Source: Streptomyces sp. V1I1 (GTDB taxonomy: Bacteria; Actinomycetota; Actinomycetes; Streptomycetales; Streptomycetaceae). From it: a stretch of DNA of 64,000 nucleotides. Numbering within the stretch: position 1 is the first letter of the stretch; every line of letters begins with the position of its first letter. The notes below the pieces were generated by a model. It ran no database searches, was not told the origin of the DNA, and saw only the letters and a list, made by a program, of their open reading frames with translations. The DNA is taken from positions 5,952,501-6,016,500 of the forward strand of contig NZ_JAUSZH010000001.1 in NCBI RefSeq assembly GCF_030817355.1, read 5' to 3'. A program made the translations under genes and the position numbers. This document shows, piece after piece, positions 51,695-61,700 of this stretch.

Positions 51695-51727
51695 GAGGCG
51701 GACCTAACTTAACCGAGGCTTACCTCA
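51695..51727 (-). promoter_or_regulatory. Iron box(es) before efeO
   Basis: TTAACCGAGGCTTACCTCA at 51709-51727 agrees at most positions with the DmdR1/IdeR iron box (TTAGGTTAGGCTCACCTAA). A second, overlapping half-match TGAGGCGGACCTAA starts near 51694. Iron-dependent repression of the efe operon is the expected outcome. Confidence 0.7.
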
Positions 51728-51877
51728 CCAATGCCCACGGGTCCAGTGATGTAGCTCTCAAATCCGGGCCCGGGGTACGGCACCGTCACGGCAAGGTCAA
51801 ACGAACGTCAAATCGTCCTCTTCGGCCGATGGCCGGGGGCGCCGCGGGCCAGGACTCGTTGATGCTTGAATGCCGGG

Positions 51878-52582
51878 GTGAATGAACTGGACGTACTGAG
51901 CGTCTTCTGCGGCCCCGACGGCCGCCACGGGAACACGCTCGGAGTCGTACGCGACGGCCGCACATGCCCCGACACGGCGTCCCGGCAGACCCTCGCCGCC
52001 CAACTCGGGTTCAGCGAGACCGTCTTCGTCGACGACCCCGAGCGCGGCGTCGTCGACATCTACGCCCCCGGCCTGGGGCTTCCCTTCGCCGGGCACCCCC
52101 TCGTCGGCGCCGCCTGGCTGCTGGATCTGGAGGCGCTTCATCCTTCCCCTGCCTTCGGCGGGGAGACCCCTATCGCGGGCGAGGTATGGGCCCGGCAGGA
52201 CGGGGAGTTCACCTGGATCACCGCGCGCGCCGAGTGGGCGCCGCCGCGGCGGCTGGAGCGGTACGCATCCCCGGCCGAGGTCGACGCACTGCCCGCGCCG
52301 CCGCCCGGGGAGGGCTGGCTCTACGCCTGGGCCTGGCAGGACGAGGCCGCCGGACGCGTGCGCGCCCGCGCCTTCCCGCGGCGCGACGACGGCATCGTCG
52401 AGGACGAGGCGACCGGCGCCGCCGCGCTGCTGCTCACCGCCGAGCTGGGGCGGGCCCTGAACATCACTCAGGGCCGCGGGTCGCAGATCCTGACCGCCCC
52501 CGGCCCCGACGGCACCATCGAGATCGGCGGCCGCGTACGCCTCGCGGCCCCCGTTCCCCTTCCCGTACCTGCTACGCGCTGA
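51878..52582 (+). CDS. PhzF-family isomerase
   Basis: This 234-residue protein has PhzF signatures: GNTLGVVRDG near residue 21, the catalytic Glu region LGFSETVFVDDP, LPFAGHPLVGAAWLL and the second-half GIVEDEATGAAALLLTAELG. It is slightly shorter than usual (260-290 residues), and the linker between the two lobes is compact. The GTG at 51878 is chosen over TTG 51866. The substrate is unknown. It converges on the heme oxygenase gene with an 11-bp overlap. Confidence 0.88.
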   Translation: MNELDVLSVFCGPDGRHGNTLGVVRDGRTCPDTASRQTLAAQLGFSETVFVDDPERGVVDIYAPGLGLPFAGHPLVGAAWLLDLEALHPSPAFGGETPIAGEVWARQDGEFTWITARAEWAPPRRLERYASPAEVDALPAPPPGEGWLYAWAWQDEAAGRVRARAFPRRDDGIVEDEATGAAALLLTAELGRALNITQGRGSQILTAPGPDGTIEIGGRVRLAAPVPLPVPATR

Positions 52583-53222
52583 GCGGGAACTCCGCCCCCA
52601 GCTCGCGGAACACCGCCCCGTTGAACTCGAACGCCCGCTTGCACTCGTCGACGATCCGCTTCTTCTCCAGGTCGTCCGCGTTCACCGCGTCCAGCAGCTC
52701 GCGATAGCCCCGCTTGAACGCCGCCGGGTTCGGGATCTGCTCGAATACGTAGAACCGCACCCCGTCGCCGTTGCGTGCGAAGCCCCACGTCCGCTCCGCC
52801 TTGGCGCGGATGATCTGGCCGCCGGAGAGGTCGCCGAGGTAGCGGGTGTAGTGGTGCGCCACATACCCCGCGGGCCAGCCGCGCGCGCACTCGGCGATCC
52901 GTGCGGCGTACGCGGCGGTCGCGGGCAGCGGCGCGAGCCCCTCGCGCCAGTCCGCACCGCGCAGATGCGCGAGGTCGCGCTCCAGCTCGGCGGTGCGCAT
53001 CAGCTCCGGCCGGATGAACGGCCCGGCCACCGGGTCGTCCTTCAGTGACCCCGCGGCCTCCTCCAGCGCCCGGTACACGAACCAGAGCTGCTCGGTGTAG
53101 CGCGCGTACGCCGCCACGCCGAGCCGGCCGCCGAGCAGGTCGCTCATGAAGGTCGACGTCTCCGCCTCGGTGTGCTGCTCGTGCGAGGCAACACGGATGA
53201 GTGTCGAGAAGGACGTGTCCAA
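52572..53222 (-). CDS. Heme oxygenase
   Basis: This 216-residue biliverdin-producing heme oxygenase has its proximal His region in SHEQHTEAETSTFM (residues 11-24) and distal-helix glycines in RYLGDLSGGQIIRAKAERTW. I choose TTG 53222 because AGGAGG lies 6 nt upstream and the protein then begins (M)DTSFSTLIR as in relatives; the longer ORF to 53288 lacks a ribosome binding site. It releases iron from heme. An iron box lies about 80 bp upstream, linking it to the efe regulon. Confidence 0.92.
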   Translation of the reverse strand: MDTSFSTLIRVASHEQHTEAETSTFMSDLLGGRLGVAAYARYTEQLWFVYRALEEAAGSLKDDPVAGPFIRPELMRTAELERDLAHLRGADWREGLAPLPATAAYAARIAECARGWPAGYVAHHYTRYLGDLSGGQIIRAKAERTWGFARNGDGVRFYVFEQIPNPAAFKRGYRELLDAVNADDLEKKRIVDECKRAFEFNGAVFRELGAEFPLSA

Positions 53223-53300
53223 GGCGGGCCTCCTGGGACCGATGGGTACGGGAACGGAAGCGGCGACGGCACTCACGGTTGCCAGCACCGATGTTCCTGC

Positions 53301-53314
53301 TTAGGCTTACCTAA
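53301..53314 (-). promoter_or_regulatory. Iron box before heme oxygenase
   Basis: TTAGGCTTACCTAA matches 13 of 14 positions of the right part of the DmdR1/IdeR box and is itself nearly palindromic. It lies 79 bp upstream of the TTG start. No other gene starts within 50 bp of it, so heme oxygenase is the only clear target. Confidence 0.75.
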
Positions 53315-53364
53315 GTCAATGTGTTCCCGACGACCTGTCGGTAAAAACGTACCCCTTTTGACGG

Positions 53365-54222
53365 TCAGGGCAACGTGAGAATCTCGGCCCCGCTCTCCGT
53401 CACCACCAGCGTGTGCTCGAACTGCGCGGTCCGCCTCCGGTCCTTCGTCACCACGGTCCAGCCGTCGTCCCACATGTCGTACTCATGCGTGCCGAGGGTG
53501 AGCATCGGCTCGATCGTGAAGGTCATACCCGGCTGCATCACGGTGGTCGCGTGCGCGGCGTCGTAGTGCGGGATGATCAGCCCGGAGTGGAACGACGAGT
53601 TGATCCCGTGCCCGGTGAAGTCGCGGACCACGCCGTAGCCGAAACGCTTGGCGTACGACTCGATGACCCGGCCGATGACATTGACCTGGCGGCCGGGCTT
53701 GACGGCCTTGATGGCGCGGTTGAGGGACTCCCGGGTCCGCTCCACCAGCAGCCGCGACTCCTCGTCGACGTCACCGCAGAGGTAGGTGGCGTTGTTGTCG
53801 CCGTGGACGCCGTTGATGTACGCGGTGACGTCGAGGTTCACGATGTCGCCGTCGCGCAGGACGGTGGAGTCCGGGATTCCGTGACAGATGACCTCGTTGA
53901 CCGAGGAGCAGAGGGACTTGGGGAAGCCGCGGTAGCCGAGCGTGGAGGGGTACGCGCCGTGGTCGCACATGAACTCGTGCGCGACCCGGTCGAGTTCGTC
54001 GGTGGTCACCCCGGGCGAGATGTGCTTGGCGGCCTCCTCCATCGCCTGCGCGGCGATGCGACCCGCGATGCGCATCCGCTCCACGGTGTCGGAGTCCTGG
54101 ACCTCCGGCCCGGTGTACGGGGTGGGCGCGGGCTTCCCGACGTACTCGGGGCGCGGGATGGCTCCGGGGACGGAGCGGATGGGAGAGAGCTCCCCTGGGA
54201 CGAGCAGCGACTGGCCAGACAT
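53365..54222 (-). CDS. map: Type I methionine aminopeptidase
   Basis: This 285-residue protein removes N-terminal Met from new proteins. Metal ligands appear in [20 protein letters not shown] (two Asp), [11 protein letters not shown] (His), FTIEPM and FEHTLV (two Glu). The N-terminal extension of about 45 residues ([20 protein letters not shown]) carries the Pro-rich SH3-binding-like motif typical of actinobacterial MetAP. A second map gene near secY is normal in these genomes. Confidence 0.95.
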   Translation of the reverse strand: MSGQSLLVPGELSPIRSVPGAIPRPEYVGKPAPTPYTGPEVQDSDTVERMRIAGRIAAQAMEEAAKHISPGVTTDELDRVAHEFMCDHGAYPSTLGYRGFPKSLCSSVNEVICHGIPDSTVLRDGDIVNLDVTAYINGVHGDNNATYLCGDVDEESRLLVERTRESLNRAIKAVKPGRQVNVIGRVIESYAKRFGYGVVRDFTGHGINSSFHSGLIIPHYDAAHATTVMQPGMTFTIEPMLTLGTHEYDMWDDGWTVVTKDRRRTAQFEHTLVVTESGAEILTLP

Positions 54223-54280
54223 GCCAGCGAGTCTAACCAGGGGCCATGGGGCAGCATGGCTCCAGAGGAAGGAGCCGACG

Positions 54281-54514
54281 ATGGCCCTGTTCAAGAAGCG
54301 CACGGTCGGAAAGCCGGGCGAGTGGTACTACTGCCTCGAGCACAAGAAGGTCGAAGAGGGCCCGGAGTGTCCGGCGAAGAACCGCTTCGGTCCGTACGCG
54401 TCGCGCGAGGAGGCGGAACACGCGATGGAGACGGCGCGGGAGCGGAACCTGGAGTGGGAGAACGATCCGCGGTGGCACGACGCCGCCCGGCCGTCCGACG
54501 ACGACCCCGCGTAA
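54281..54514 (+). CDS. Small conserved hypothetical protein
   Basis: This 77-residue acidic/basic protein starts [20 protein letters not shown] with two Cys ([16 protein letters not shown]) and one helix rich in Glu/Arg ([20 protein letters not shown]). AAGGAG lies 8 nt before the ATG. The block [20 protein letters not shown] suggests a SPOR-like or small zinc-binding fold. The function is unknown. It is divergent from map, separated by 58 bp. Confidence 0.8.
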   Translation: MALFKKRTVGKPGEWYYCLEHKKVEEGPECPAKNRFGPYASREEAEHAMETARERNLEWENDPRWHDAARPSDDDPA

Positions 54515-54590
54515 CCGGGTCCGGGTACCGGGTCCGTGCTGCGGGTGGCCTGCGGCGCTTTCCCCCGCCCCGCCCGCTTCCCTGAACTGG

Positions 54591-54770
54591 GGCTCCGCCC
54601 CAGACCCCGCGCCTCAAACGCCGGCGGGGCTTGGTTTCGGGGCTCTGCCCCGGGCCCCGCGCCTCAATCGCCGGACGGGCTGGAAAATCCAGCCCGTCCG
54701 GCGATTGAGGACACGGCCGAAGGCCGTACGGGGGTCTGGGGGCTTGCCCCCAGTTCAGGAAGGCCCGCCG
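54591..54770. repeat. Compound palindromic repeat region
   Basis: Nested GC-rich inverted repeats fill the space between two convergent genes. The outer parts (CTGAACTGGGGC... and ...GCCCCCAGTTCAG) are imperfect complements. The centre is the strong hairpin listed separately. Segments such as CCCGCGCCTCAATCGCCGG recur near copies A and B of the element at 47104 and 59511. Confidence 0.75.
54662..54710. terminator. 23-bp perfect hairpin, bidirectional terminator
   Basis: Arms of 23 bp (54662-54684 and 54688-54710), beginning CCTCAATCGCCGGACGGGCT, enclose an AAA loop. It lies between convergent genes and should stop transcription from both sides. Confidence 0.8.
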
Positions 54771-54777
54771 CGGGCGG

Positions 54778-56061
54778 TCAGGCCCGCTCCGCCATCTCCT
54801 CCCGCTGCGCACGCCTCCGCACCGCGTCCTCGTCCGTCTCCGCGTCGTACGTGAGCAGCTTCGGCAGCGCCACCGCCAGCAGCCCCACCGACGCCACGCA
54901 CGCCACACCCCCGCTCCAGATCGCCGGGCGCGTGCCCGTCCAGCCCGCCAGTGCGCCCGCGCGGACCTGGCCCAGCTGCGGGCCGACGCTGTACGAAAGC
55001 ACCTCGATGCCCGCCAGACGGCCGCGTAGCTCCTCCGGGATCGTCTGGTTCCAGATCGTCGAGCGGCCCAGGCCGCTCAGCATGTCGCCCGCGCCCGCGA
55101 ACGCCAGGCACAGCAGCACCAGCCAGACGTTCGAGAACCAGCCCGCCGCCGCGATCGCCATGCCCCAGCCCGCCGCGCCGAAGACCACGAACAGGCCGTG
55201 CCGCCGCACCCGGGACGTCCAGCCGCTGGTCAGGCTGAGCAGTACCGAGCCGACCGAGCCCGCCGCGTACATCAGGCCCAGCGCCCACTCCGCGTCCAGG
55301 TCGTCCGCGAGGAACGGGAAGATCGTGTTCGGGAAGGCGAAGAACATCGCCGCCAGGTCGATCGCGTATGTCCCCAGGAGCACCGGACGGGACCAGGCGT
55401 AACGCGCCCCCTCCGCGATGCCGCGCAGCGACGGCTTCTCCGCGTCGTGCGCCGGCGGGGCCGAAGCCAGACGCAGGCACAGCAGCACGGACGCGACGAA
55501 GCCGCCGACCGTGATCGCGTACGCCGGCGCATGACCCGCGTAAGCCACCACCAGACCCGCCAGCGCCGGCCCCACGATCGCGCCCAGCTGCCAGCGCAGC
55601 GCGTTGAGCGCGGCCGCAGCCGTGAGCTGGTCGTGCGGGACGATGCGGGCCATCAGTGAGTCCAGCGCCGGGCGTTGCATGCCGACCAGCGCGGAGACCC
55701 CGGCCGCGACCAGGTACAGCGGCCACAGCATCGGGTCCGGGAGCAGCGCGTTCACCAGCAGGATCACGGCCAGCAGGCAAAGGCCCGCCTCGGTACCGAG
55801 GATCAGCTTGCGGCGGTCGACCGCGTCGGCCAGCGCCCCGCCGTACAGGCCGAAGACCACCAGCGGCACCAGCTCCACCGCGCCCATCACGCCGACCGCT
55901 AGCGGGGATCCGGTGAGGTCCTTGATCTGGAGCGGCAGCGCGACCATCGCCATGAAGCTGCCGAAGTAGGTGACCAGGCCCTGGATCCACAGCAGCCGGA
56001 AGTCGCGGGACGAACGCCAGGGCGACAGGTCGGGCAGGATCGCGGAGAGCTTGGAGGCCAT
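54778..56061 (-). CDS. MFS transporter (EntS-like)
   Basis: This 427-residue protein has twelve predicted TM helices and MFS_3 family blocks: RDFRLLWIQGLVTYFGSFMA, GGALADAVDRRKLILGTEAG and ALVGMQRPALDSLMARIVP. Members include the enterobactin exporter EntS. Nearby iron-uptake genes make siderophore export conceivable, but there is no iron box and the gene is single. ATG 56061 is preferred; a GTG two codons upstream is possible. Confidence 0.88.
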   Translation of the reverse strand: MASKLSAILPDLSPWRSSRDFRLLWIQGLVTYFGSFMAMVALPLQIKDLTGSPLAVGVMGAVELVPLVVFGLYGGALADAVDRRKLILGTEAGLCLLAVILLVNALLPDPMLWPLYLVAAGVSALVGMQRPALDSLMARIVPHDQLTAAAALNALRWQLGAIVGPALAGLVVAYAGHAPAYAITVGGFVASVLLCLRLASAPPAHDAEKPSLRGIAEGARYAWSRPVLLGTYAIDLAAMFFAFPNTIFPFLADDLDAEWALGLMYAAGSVGSVLLSLTSGWTSRVRRHGLFVVFGAAGWGMAIAAAGWFSNVWLVLLCLAFAGAGDMLSGLGRSTIWNQTIPEELRGRLAGIEVLSYSVGPQLGQVRAGALAGWTGTRPAIWSGGVACVASVGLLAVALPKLLTYDAETDEDAVRRRAQREEMAERA

Positions 56062-56125
56062 GGTCACAAAGCATGGTCCGTGCCTGTCGTGGCCACGAGC
56101 AACCGGTTTACCGGCCTGGCGGGGG

Positions 56126-56731
56126 TTACCAGCGCGCCGGCGGCGGCGATGTCAGCTGGTCCGCGAGGCGCGACAGCCGGTCCCGGAACCTCCGCCGTCC
56201 CCGTGCCACCGGCAGGCTGTTCTCCCCGGCCGCCGCGCTGACCAGATGCTGCACCGTGTCGATGTCCACCTCGTCCGCCCGCTCCGCCACCGTCAGCGCC
56301 TCGTGCGCCAGACCGTGCACTTCCGGGTCCCCGCCGTCCAGCGCCAGCACCGTCGCCCCGGCCCGCCGCGCGTCGTGCACCCGCTCGAGCAGCCCCGCGT
56401 CCGGCCGCGCCGGTGCCACCACCAGCAGGGTCTCGCCCCGACGCGCCGCCTCCAGCCTGCCGAGGCCGACCGCCAGCTGCGCAGGGTCGCCGGGCCGCAC
56501 CCGGTGCCGTACGAGCGTCGGTGTCAGCTCCGGCTGCCCGGACCAGGCCGACTCGTCCACGAGATGCGCGGCCAGATGCCACGGCTCGTACTCCTCGGTC
56601 CCCACCAGCAGCAGCCCGCCGCCCTGCGGCACGACGGACGACCGCAGCACCCCCGCGAACCGCCTGGTCGCCGCGGGCCAGCCCGTGCCAGCCAGGACTT
56701 CGCGCAGCAGCGCGACGCGTACCGCATCCAT
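56126..56731 (-). CDS. Conserved hypothetical protein
   Basis: This 201-residue protein has no domain I recognise. It begins MDAVRVALLREVLAGTGWPA, and has GGGLLLVGTEEYEPWHLAAH and a middle part rich in alternating hydrophobics (GETLLVVAPARPDAGLLERV) suggesting a Rossmann-like alpha/beta fold. The end is basic (VARGRRRFRDRLSRLADQLT). It is divergent from the F420 reductase with a 94-bp gap. Its high codon bias supports a real gene. Confidence 0.75.
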   Translation of the reverse strand: MDAVRVALLREVLAGTGWPAATRRFAGVLRSSVVPQGGGLLLVGTEEYEPWHLAAHLVDESAWSGQPELTPTLVRHRVRPGDPAQLAVGLGRLEAARRGETLLVVAPARPDAGLLERVHDARRAGATVLALDGGDPEVHGLAHEALTVAERADEVDIDTVQHLVSAAAGENSLPVARGRRRFRDRLSRLADQLTSPPPARW

Positions 56732-56825
56732 GGCCCCGCATCCTGCACCACAGCCGCGCCGGGCGGGGCGGGTTGCCACCAGCTCACCCGTTCGGGTGCC
56801 GATACCAGGAAGTAAGGTCGGGCCC

Positions 56826-57539
56826 ATGACTTCTACTGACAGTGCAGGCACCGCGCCGAAGGCCCCGGCCAAGGACCCCTGGGACCTCCCCGACGTGTCC
56901 GGCCTGGTCGTCGGCGTCCTCGGCGGTACCGGTGACCAGGGCCGCGGGCTCGCGTACCGGCTGGCCAGGGCCGGGCAGAAGGTGATCATCGGATCCCGGG
57001 CCGTGGAGCGCGCCGAGACCGCGGCTGCCGAGCTGGGCCTCGGCATCGAGGGCGCCGACAACGCCGAGTGCGCGCGGCGCAGCGACGTGGTGATCGTGGC
57101 CGTGCCGTGGGAGGGGCACGCCAAGACCCTCGAGACGCTGCAGAAGGAGCTCGCGGGCAAGCTTGTCGTCGACTGCGTCAACCCGCTCGGCTTCGACAAG
57201 AAGGGCGCGTACGCACTCAAGCCGGAGGAGGGCAGCGCCGCCGAGCAGGCCGCCGTCCTGCTGCCCGACTCGAGGGTGACCGCCGCCTTCCACCACCTCT
57301 CCGCCGTGCTGCTGCAGGACGCCTCGATCGAGGAGATCGACACCGATGTGCTGGTGCTGGGCGAGGCGCGCGCGGACACTGACATCGTGCAGGCGCTGGC
57401 GGGCCGCATCCCCGGTATGCGCGGAGTCTTCGCGGGCCGGCTGCGTGGTGCCCACCAGGTCGAGTCGCTGGTCGCCAATCTGATCTCGGTGAACCGCCGC
57501 TACAAGGCGCACGCGGGTCTGCGCGTCACCGACGTGTAG
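56826..57539 (+). CDS. npdG: NADPH:F420 oxidoreductase (Fno-type)
   Basis: This 237-residue protein has a Rossmann motif VVGVLGGTGDQGRGLAYRLA near residue 28, IIGSRAVERA (NADP phosphate-binding Ser-Arg), VVIVAVPWEGH and LVVDCVNPLGFD. It transfers hydride between NADPH and the deazaflavin F420, supplying reduced F420 for F420-dependent reductases. An N-terminal 25-residue Pro/Ala tail precedes the fold. It stands alone. Confidence 0.92.
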   Translation: MTSTDSAGTAPKAPAKDPWDLPDVSGLVVGVLGGTGDQGRGLAYRLARAGQKVIIGSRAVERAETAAAELGLGIEGADNAECARRSDVVIVAVPWEGHAKTLETLQKELAGKLVVDCVNPLGFDKKGAYALKPEEGSAAEQAAVLLPDSRVTAAFHHLSAVLLQDASIEEIDTDVLVLGEARADTDIVQALAGRIPGMRGVFAGRLRGAHQVESLVANLISVNRRYKAHAGLRVTDV

Positions 57540-57628
57540 CGCGTCACCGACGCGCAGGTGGTGCGGCCGCCGACGGGGCATGGGGGACACTGGGCGGGAC
57601 GTACAACACCCGACAGGAGCCGTACCCC

Positions 57629-57799
57629 ATGCCCCGCCTCGCTCTCTACTCCCTGATCGTCTGCACCCTCGCCGTCGTCGCGGCCGTGGTCTCCTTCGCG
57701 CAGGGCAGCCGGCTCGGCATCGTCTGGGTGCTGCTCGCGGGGCTGGCCTCCAACATGACCTGGTACTACCTGCGCCGGGCGAAGACCACTACCGGCTGA
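57629..57799 (+). CDS. Small two-helix membrane protein
   Basis: This 56-residue protein begins MPRLALYSLIVCTLAVVAAV. It has two hydrophobic helices (residues 5-24 and 31-47) linked by QGSRLGI and a basic end (YYLRRAKTTTG). ACAGGAG lies 10 nt before the ATG. It overlaps the convergent site-2 protease gene by 11 bp. The function is unknown. Confidence 0.7.
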   Translation: MPRLALYSLIVCTLAVVAAVVSFAQGSRLGIVWVLLAGLASNMTWYYLRRAKTTTG

Positions 57800-58595
57800 C
57801 GACCGCCTCGCAGCCGGGGTTCCGGTCGCTCCAGAACCGGTAGAAGTCCTGGCCGCAGTAGCTGTAGTCCTCATGCACGCCGAGCCCGCTCAGCACCGCG
57901 TCGATCACGCCGAAGAACGCGTAGTTCACCTCGGGGATGAACAGGATGCCGAAGACGGCGAGCAGCCCGAACGGTGCGTACGGCTCGACCTGGCGGCGGA
58001 TCTTGTACGAGAGCCAGGGCTCGATCACGCCGTAGCCGTCAAGACCCGGCACCGGCAAAGAGTTCAGAATCGCGGCCGTGATCTGGAGCAGCGCGAGGAA
58101 CGCGAGCGCGAACCGGAACACCCACGGCACCCCGTCCAGCGCGTCCAGCCAGAACGGCGCGGTGCACACGACCGCGAACAGCAGATTCGTCAGGGGCCCC
58201 GCCGCCGAGATCAGGCTGTGCTTCCAGCGCCCCGTGATGCGGCCGCGCTCGATGAAGACCGCGCCGCCCGGCAGACCGATGCCACCCAGGATCACGAACA
58301 GCACGGGCAGCACGATGCTGAGCATCGCATGGGTGTAGACGAGGGGGTTGAGCGTCAAGTACCCCTTGGTGCCAATCGAGATGTCGCCGCTGTGCAGCGC
58401 GGTGCGGGCGTGCGCGTACTCGTGCAGACAGAGCGAGACGATCCACGCCGAGGTGACGAACAGGAACACGGCGATCCCCGGGCTTGCCGCGAAGTCCGTC
58501 CACACCGCCCAGCCGGTCACCGCCATCACGGCGACTATTCCGAGGAAGACCGGGCTGATCCTCCGGTCGCTGTGGCGGCTTGTGGCGGTGGTCAT
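57789..58595 (-). CDS. Site-2 protease family membrane protein (M50)
   Basis: This 268-residue polytopic protein has the zinc motif HEYAH in SLCLHEYAHARTALHSG near residue 58 and the third ligand in NSLPVPGLDGYGVI (N-x-x-P-x-P-x-x-D-G). It is about six TM helices long and lacks PDZ or CBS domains. It belongs to the rhomboid-unrelated S2P group that cleaves membrane substrates, often anti-sigma factors; the substrate is unknown. The C-terminal Cys pair (YSYCGQDFYRFWSDRNPGCE) may be external. Confidence 0.9.
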   Translation of the reverse strand: MTTATSRHSDRRISPVFLGIVAVMAVTGWAVWTDFAASPGIAVFLFVTSAWIVSLCLHEYAHARTALHSGDISIGTKGYLTLNPLVYTHAMLSIVLPVLFVILGGIGLPGGAVFIERGRITGRWKHSLISAAGPLTNLLFAVVCTAPFWLDALDGVPWVFRFALAFLALLQITAAILNSLPVPGLDGYGVIEPWLSYKIRRQVEPYAPFGLLAVFGILFIPEVNYAFFGVIDAVLSGLGVHEDYSYCGQDFYRFWSDRNPGCEAVVSR

Positions 58596-58779
58596 GGGCG
58601 CGGCTCCTGAAGACTGGGGGTCCCCCCACGCCCGCCAGGGCGTAGGGGGAGGGATGTGCGGATCGACCGTACCGGTGGCGTGGGGTGAACGTCCCACGGA
58701 TGCGGCGAGGTTCCTGCTGCCCTGGTTCCCGCTGGATATTGCTGCGCGGGTCCGGTTCCCTACCGGTGACAATGGGCGG

Positions 58780-61700
58780 GTGCACTATCGGGTACTCGGC
58801 ACCACTCAGGCTCTCCACGACGACGGCACACCCGTCGCGCTCGGCGGTGCGCGGCTGCGCGCGCTGCTGGCGGTACTGGCACTACGGCCGGGGCGTACGG
58901 TCCCGGTCGGCGTCCTCGTCGACGAGGTGTGGGCAGGCGATCCGCCGGCGGACGCGGTGGGCGCGGTGCAGGCGCTCGTCGGGCGGCTGCGGCGGGCGCT
59001 GGGGCATGCGGCGGTGGCGTCGGCGGACGGCGGCGGTTACCGGCTGTGTGCCGACGGCGACGATGTGGACCTGTACCGTTTCGACCGGCGCGCGGGGGAG
59101 GGGGCGCGGGCGCTGGAGCAGGGCGACGCGGTGAAGGCGGCGGCGCTTTTGGACGACGCGCTCGCGCTGTGGCAGGGGCCGGTGCTGGCCGATCTGCCCG
59201 ACCGTACGGCCGAGGCCGCGCGCTGGGAGGCCCGCCGGCTGGACGCCCGCCGCGCACGCCTCGCGGCGGCGCTGGCGCTCGGCAGGGCTGAGGAGGCGCT
59301 GCCGGGGCTCGCCGCGCTGTGCGAGGAGCACCCGATGGACGAGCGGCTACAGGTGCTGCGGCTGCGGGCGCTGCGGGACGCGGGGCGTACGGCGGAGGCG
59401 CTCGCGGCGTACGAGGAGGTACGTGCGGCCCTCGCGGACCGCTTGGGCGCGGACCCGGGCCGCGAACTGCGCGCGCTGCATGCGGAGTTGCTTTCCCCCA
59501 CCCCGCCCGTCCTCAATCTCCCCCAGACTTCGTCCGGGGGGACCCCCACGGGCTTGAGTTCCGCCGGACGGGCGGAAACTCAAGCCTCGCCGGCGATTGA
59601 GGCGCGGGGTCCGAAGCGGAGCCCCGGGGACGTTCCCGGTAACCTCCGCGCGCGGCTCACCTCCTTTGTCGGGCGCGACGCCGACATCCACGCCATCCAC
59701 GACGACCTCCGCCGCGCCCGGCTCGTCACCCTGCTCGGCCCCGGCGGGGCGGGGAAGACCCGGTTGTCGCAGGAGGCCGCCGAGCGGGCCGTCGACGGGG
59801 CGGGGGAGCGGGAGAACCCCTGGCCCGACGGCGTCTGGCTGGCCGAACTCGCGCCCGTGGACGACCCCGAGACCGTGCCCGAGGCCGTCCTCACCGCCCT
59901 CGGCGCCCGCGAGACCGTGCTGCGCGGCGCCGGCGCCGAGGAGCTGCGGGCCGCCGAGCGGCACGGCGACGACCCACTCGTACGGCTGGCCGAGCACTGC
60001 TTACGCCGTCGCATGCTGCTGCTCCTCGACAACTGCGAGCATGTCGTCGGCGCCGCCGCCACGCTCGCAGAGCGGCTGCTGGAGAGCTGCCCGGGGGTCA
60101 CGGTGCTGGCGACCAGCCGTGAACCGCTGGGCGTGCCGGGCGAGTTGGTGCGGCCGGTCGACCCGCTGCCCGACCCGATGGCGCTGAAGCTGCTCGCCGA
60201 CCGCGGCGCCGCCGCCCGGCCCGGTTTCCGTATCGACGCCGACGAGGCCACCGCCGCCGCGTCCGCCGAGATCTGCCACCGCCTCGACGGACTGCCGCTC
60301 GCGATCGAACTCGCCGCCGCCCGCCTCCGGATGCTCGGCCCGCGCCAGATCGCCGACCGTCTCGACGACCGCTTCCGCCTGCTGACCAGCGGAAGCCGTA
60401 CCGTACTGCCGCGCCAGCAGACACTGCGTGCCGTCGTCGACTGGTCCTGGGACCTGCTCGACGACGCCGAACGCGCTGTCCTGCGGCGGCTGTCCGTCTT
60501 CGCGGGCGGCTGCGACCTCCCCGCCGCGGAGGCGGTCTGCGCGGACGCCGGCGAGGACCGCGGCAGTCTGGACGTCGCCGACGCGCTCGGCTCGCTCATC
60601 GACAAGTCCCTTGTCGTCGCCGCCCCGACGCCCGACGGGCAGATGCGCTACCGCCTCCTCGAAACCGTCGGCGAGTACGCGGCCGAGCGGCTCGACGAGG
60701 CCGCCGAGCGCACCGCCGTCGAGTGGCAGCACCTGCTCCACTACCGGGAGTTGGCCCGCACCACCGACCCCCTCCTGCGCGGCCCCGGCCAGCGCGCCGC
60801 CATCGACCTGCTGCAGTTGGAGTACGAGAATCTGCGTACCGCGCTCCGCCGCGCCGTCGCCGCCCGCGACGAGCAGGAGGCACTCCGCCTTGTCCTCTCG
60901 CTGGTCTGGTACTGGCAGATGAAGGATCTGCGCACCGAGGCCAGGCAGTGGGCCACCGCCGCGGGCGAGCTCGGCCCCGACCCCTTCGCATCGCCAGTCG
61001 AGCCCGCCCCGCCGGTCTTCGAGCGCTTCACCGACGCGCCGCGGCCCATGTCGCCCGAGCTGCTGCAGGAGGCCCGGCGTGGCGCAGCGCTGATCCGCAT
61101 GGTCTTCATGGACTACGACATCGAGGGGTGGACCTCGCCGGAGAACATGGAGCGGCTGCGCAGGATCACCCAGGTCTACCGGCCTGGACTGCCGCAGACC
61201 TGTCAGCCCCCGGGATCTTTCTGGTTCTTCGCCGTCGTGATCACCGGAGACACCCAGCAGCTCAAGGAGGTGCTGAACGAGACCGTCGACGCCTGCCGTG
61301 CCTACGGATATGAGTGGGAGCTCGCCGCATCCCTCCAGGCGCGGGCCAATGTCCTGGCCAACCGCAGCGAGTGGGCGGGCGACGCGGCCGCCGACGCCGA
61401 CGAGGCGCTGGAAGTCTTCACCCGGCTCGGCGACGCCTGGGGCGCCGCCGAGGCCCTGTCCGCGCGCGGCGAGGCGCGCGAGCGGCGCGGTGAATACCTG
61501 CTCGCCGCCGAGGACTTCACGGCCGCCATCGAGTACGCGGAGCAGATCGGTGCCCAGGCCCAGACGGCGGTGCTGCGCTCCCGCCTCGGCGGCAATCTGA
61601 TGGAGACGGGCGAGGGCGAGCGCGGCGAGGCGCTCGTCCGCGAGGTGCTGGCCACGGGCACGAGTGTGGGACACGAGTCGACGGCCATCGCCCGGCTGCT

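Noticed and set aside
53223-53288. Longer heme oxygenase N-terminus
   Set aside because: The ORF extends to 53288, but the TTG at 53222 has AGGAGG at ideal spacing and gives the N-terminus expected for the family.
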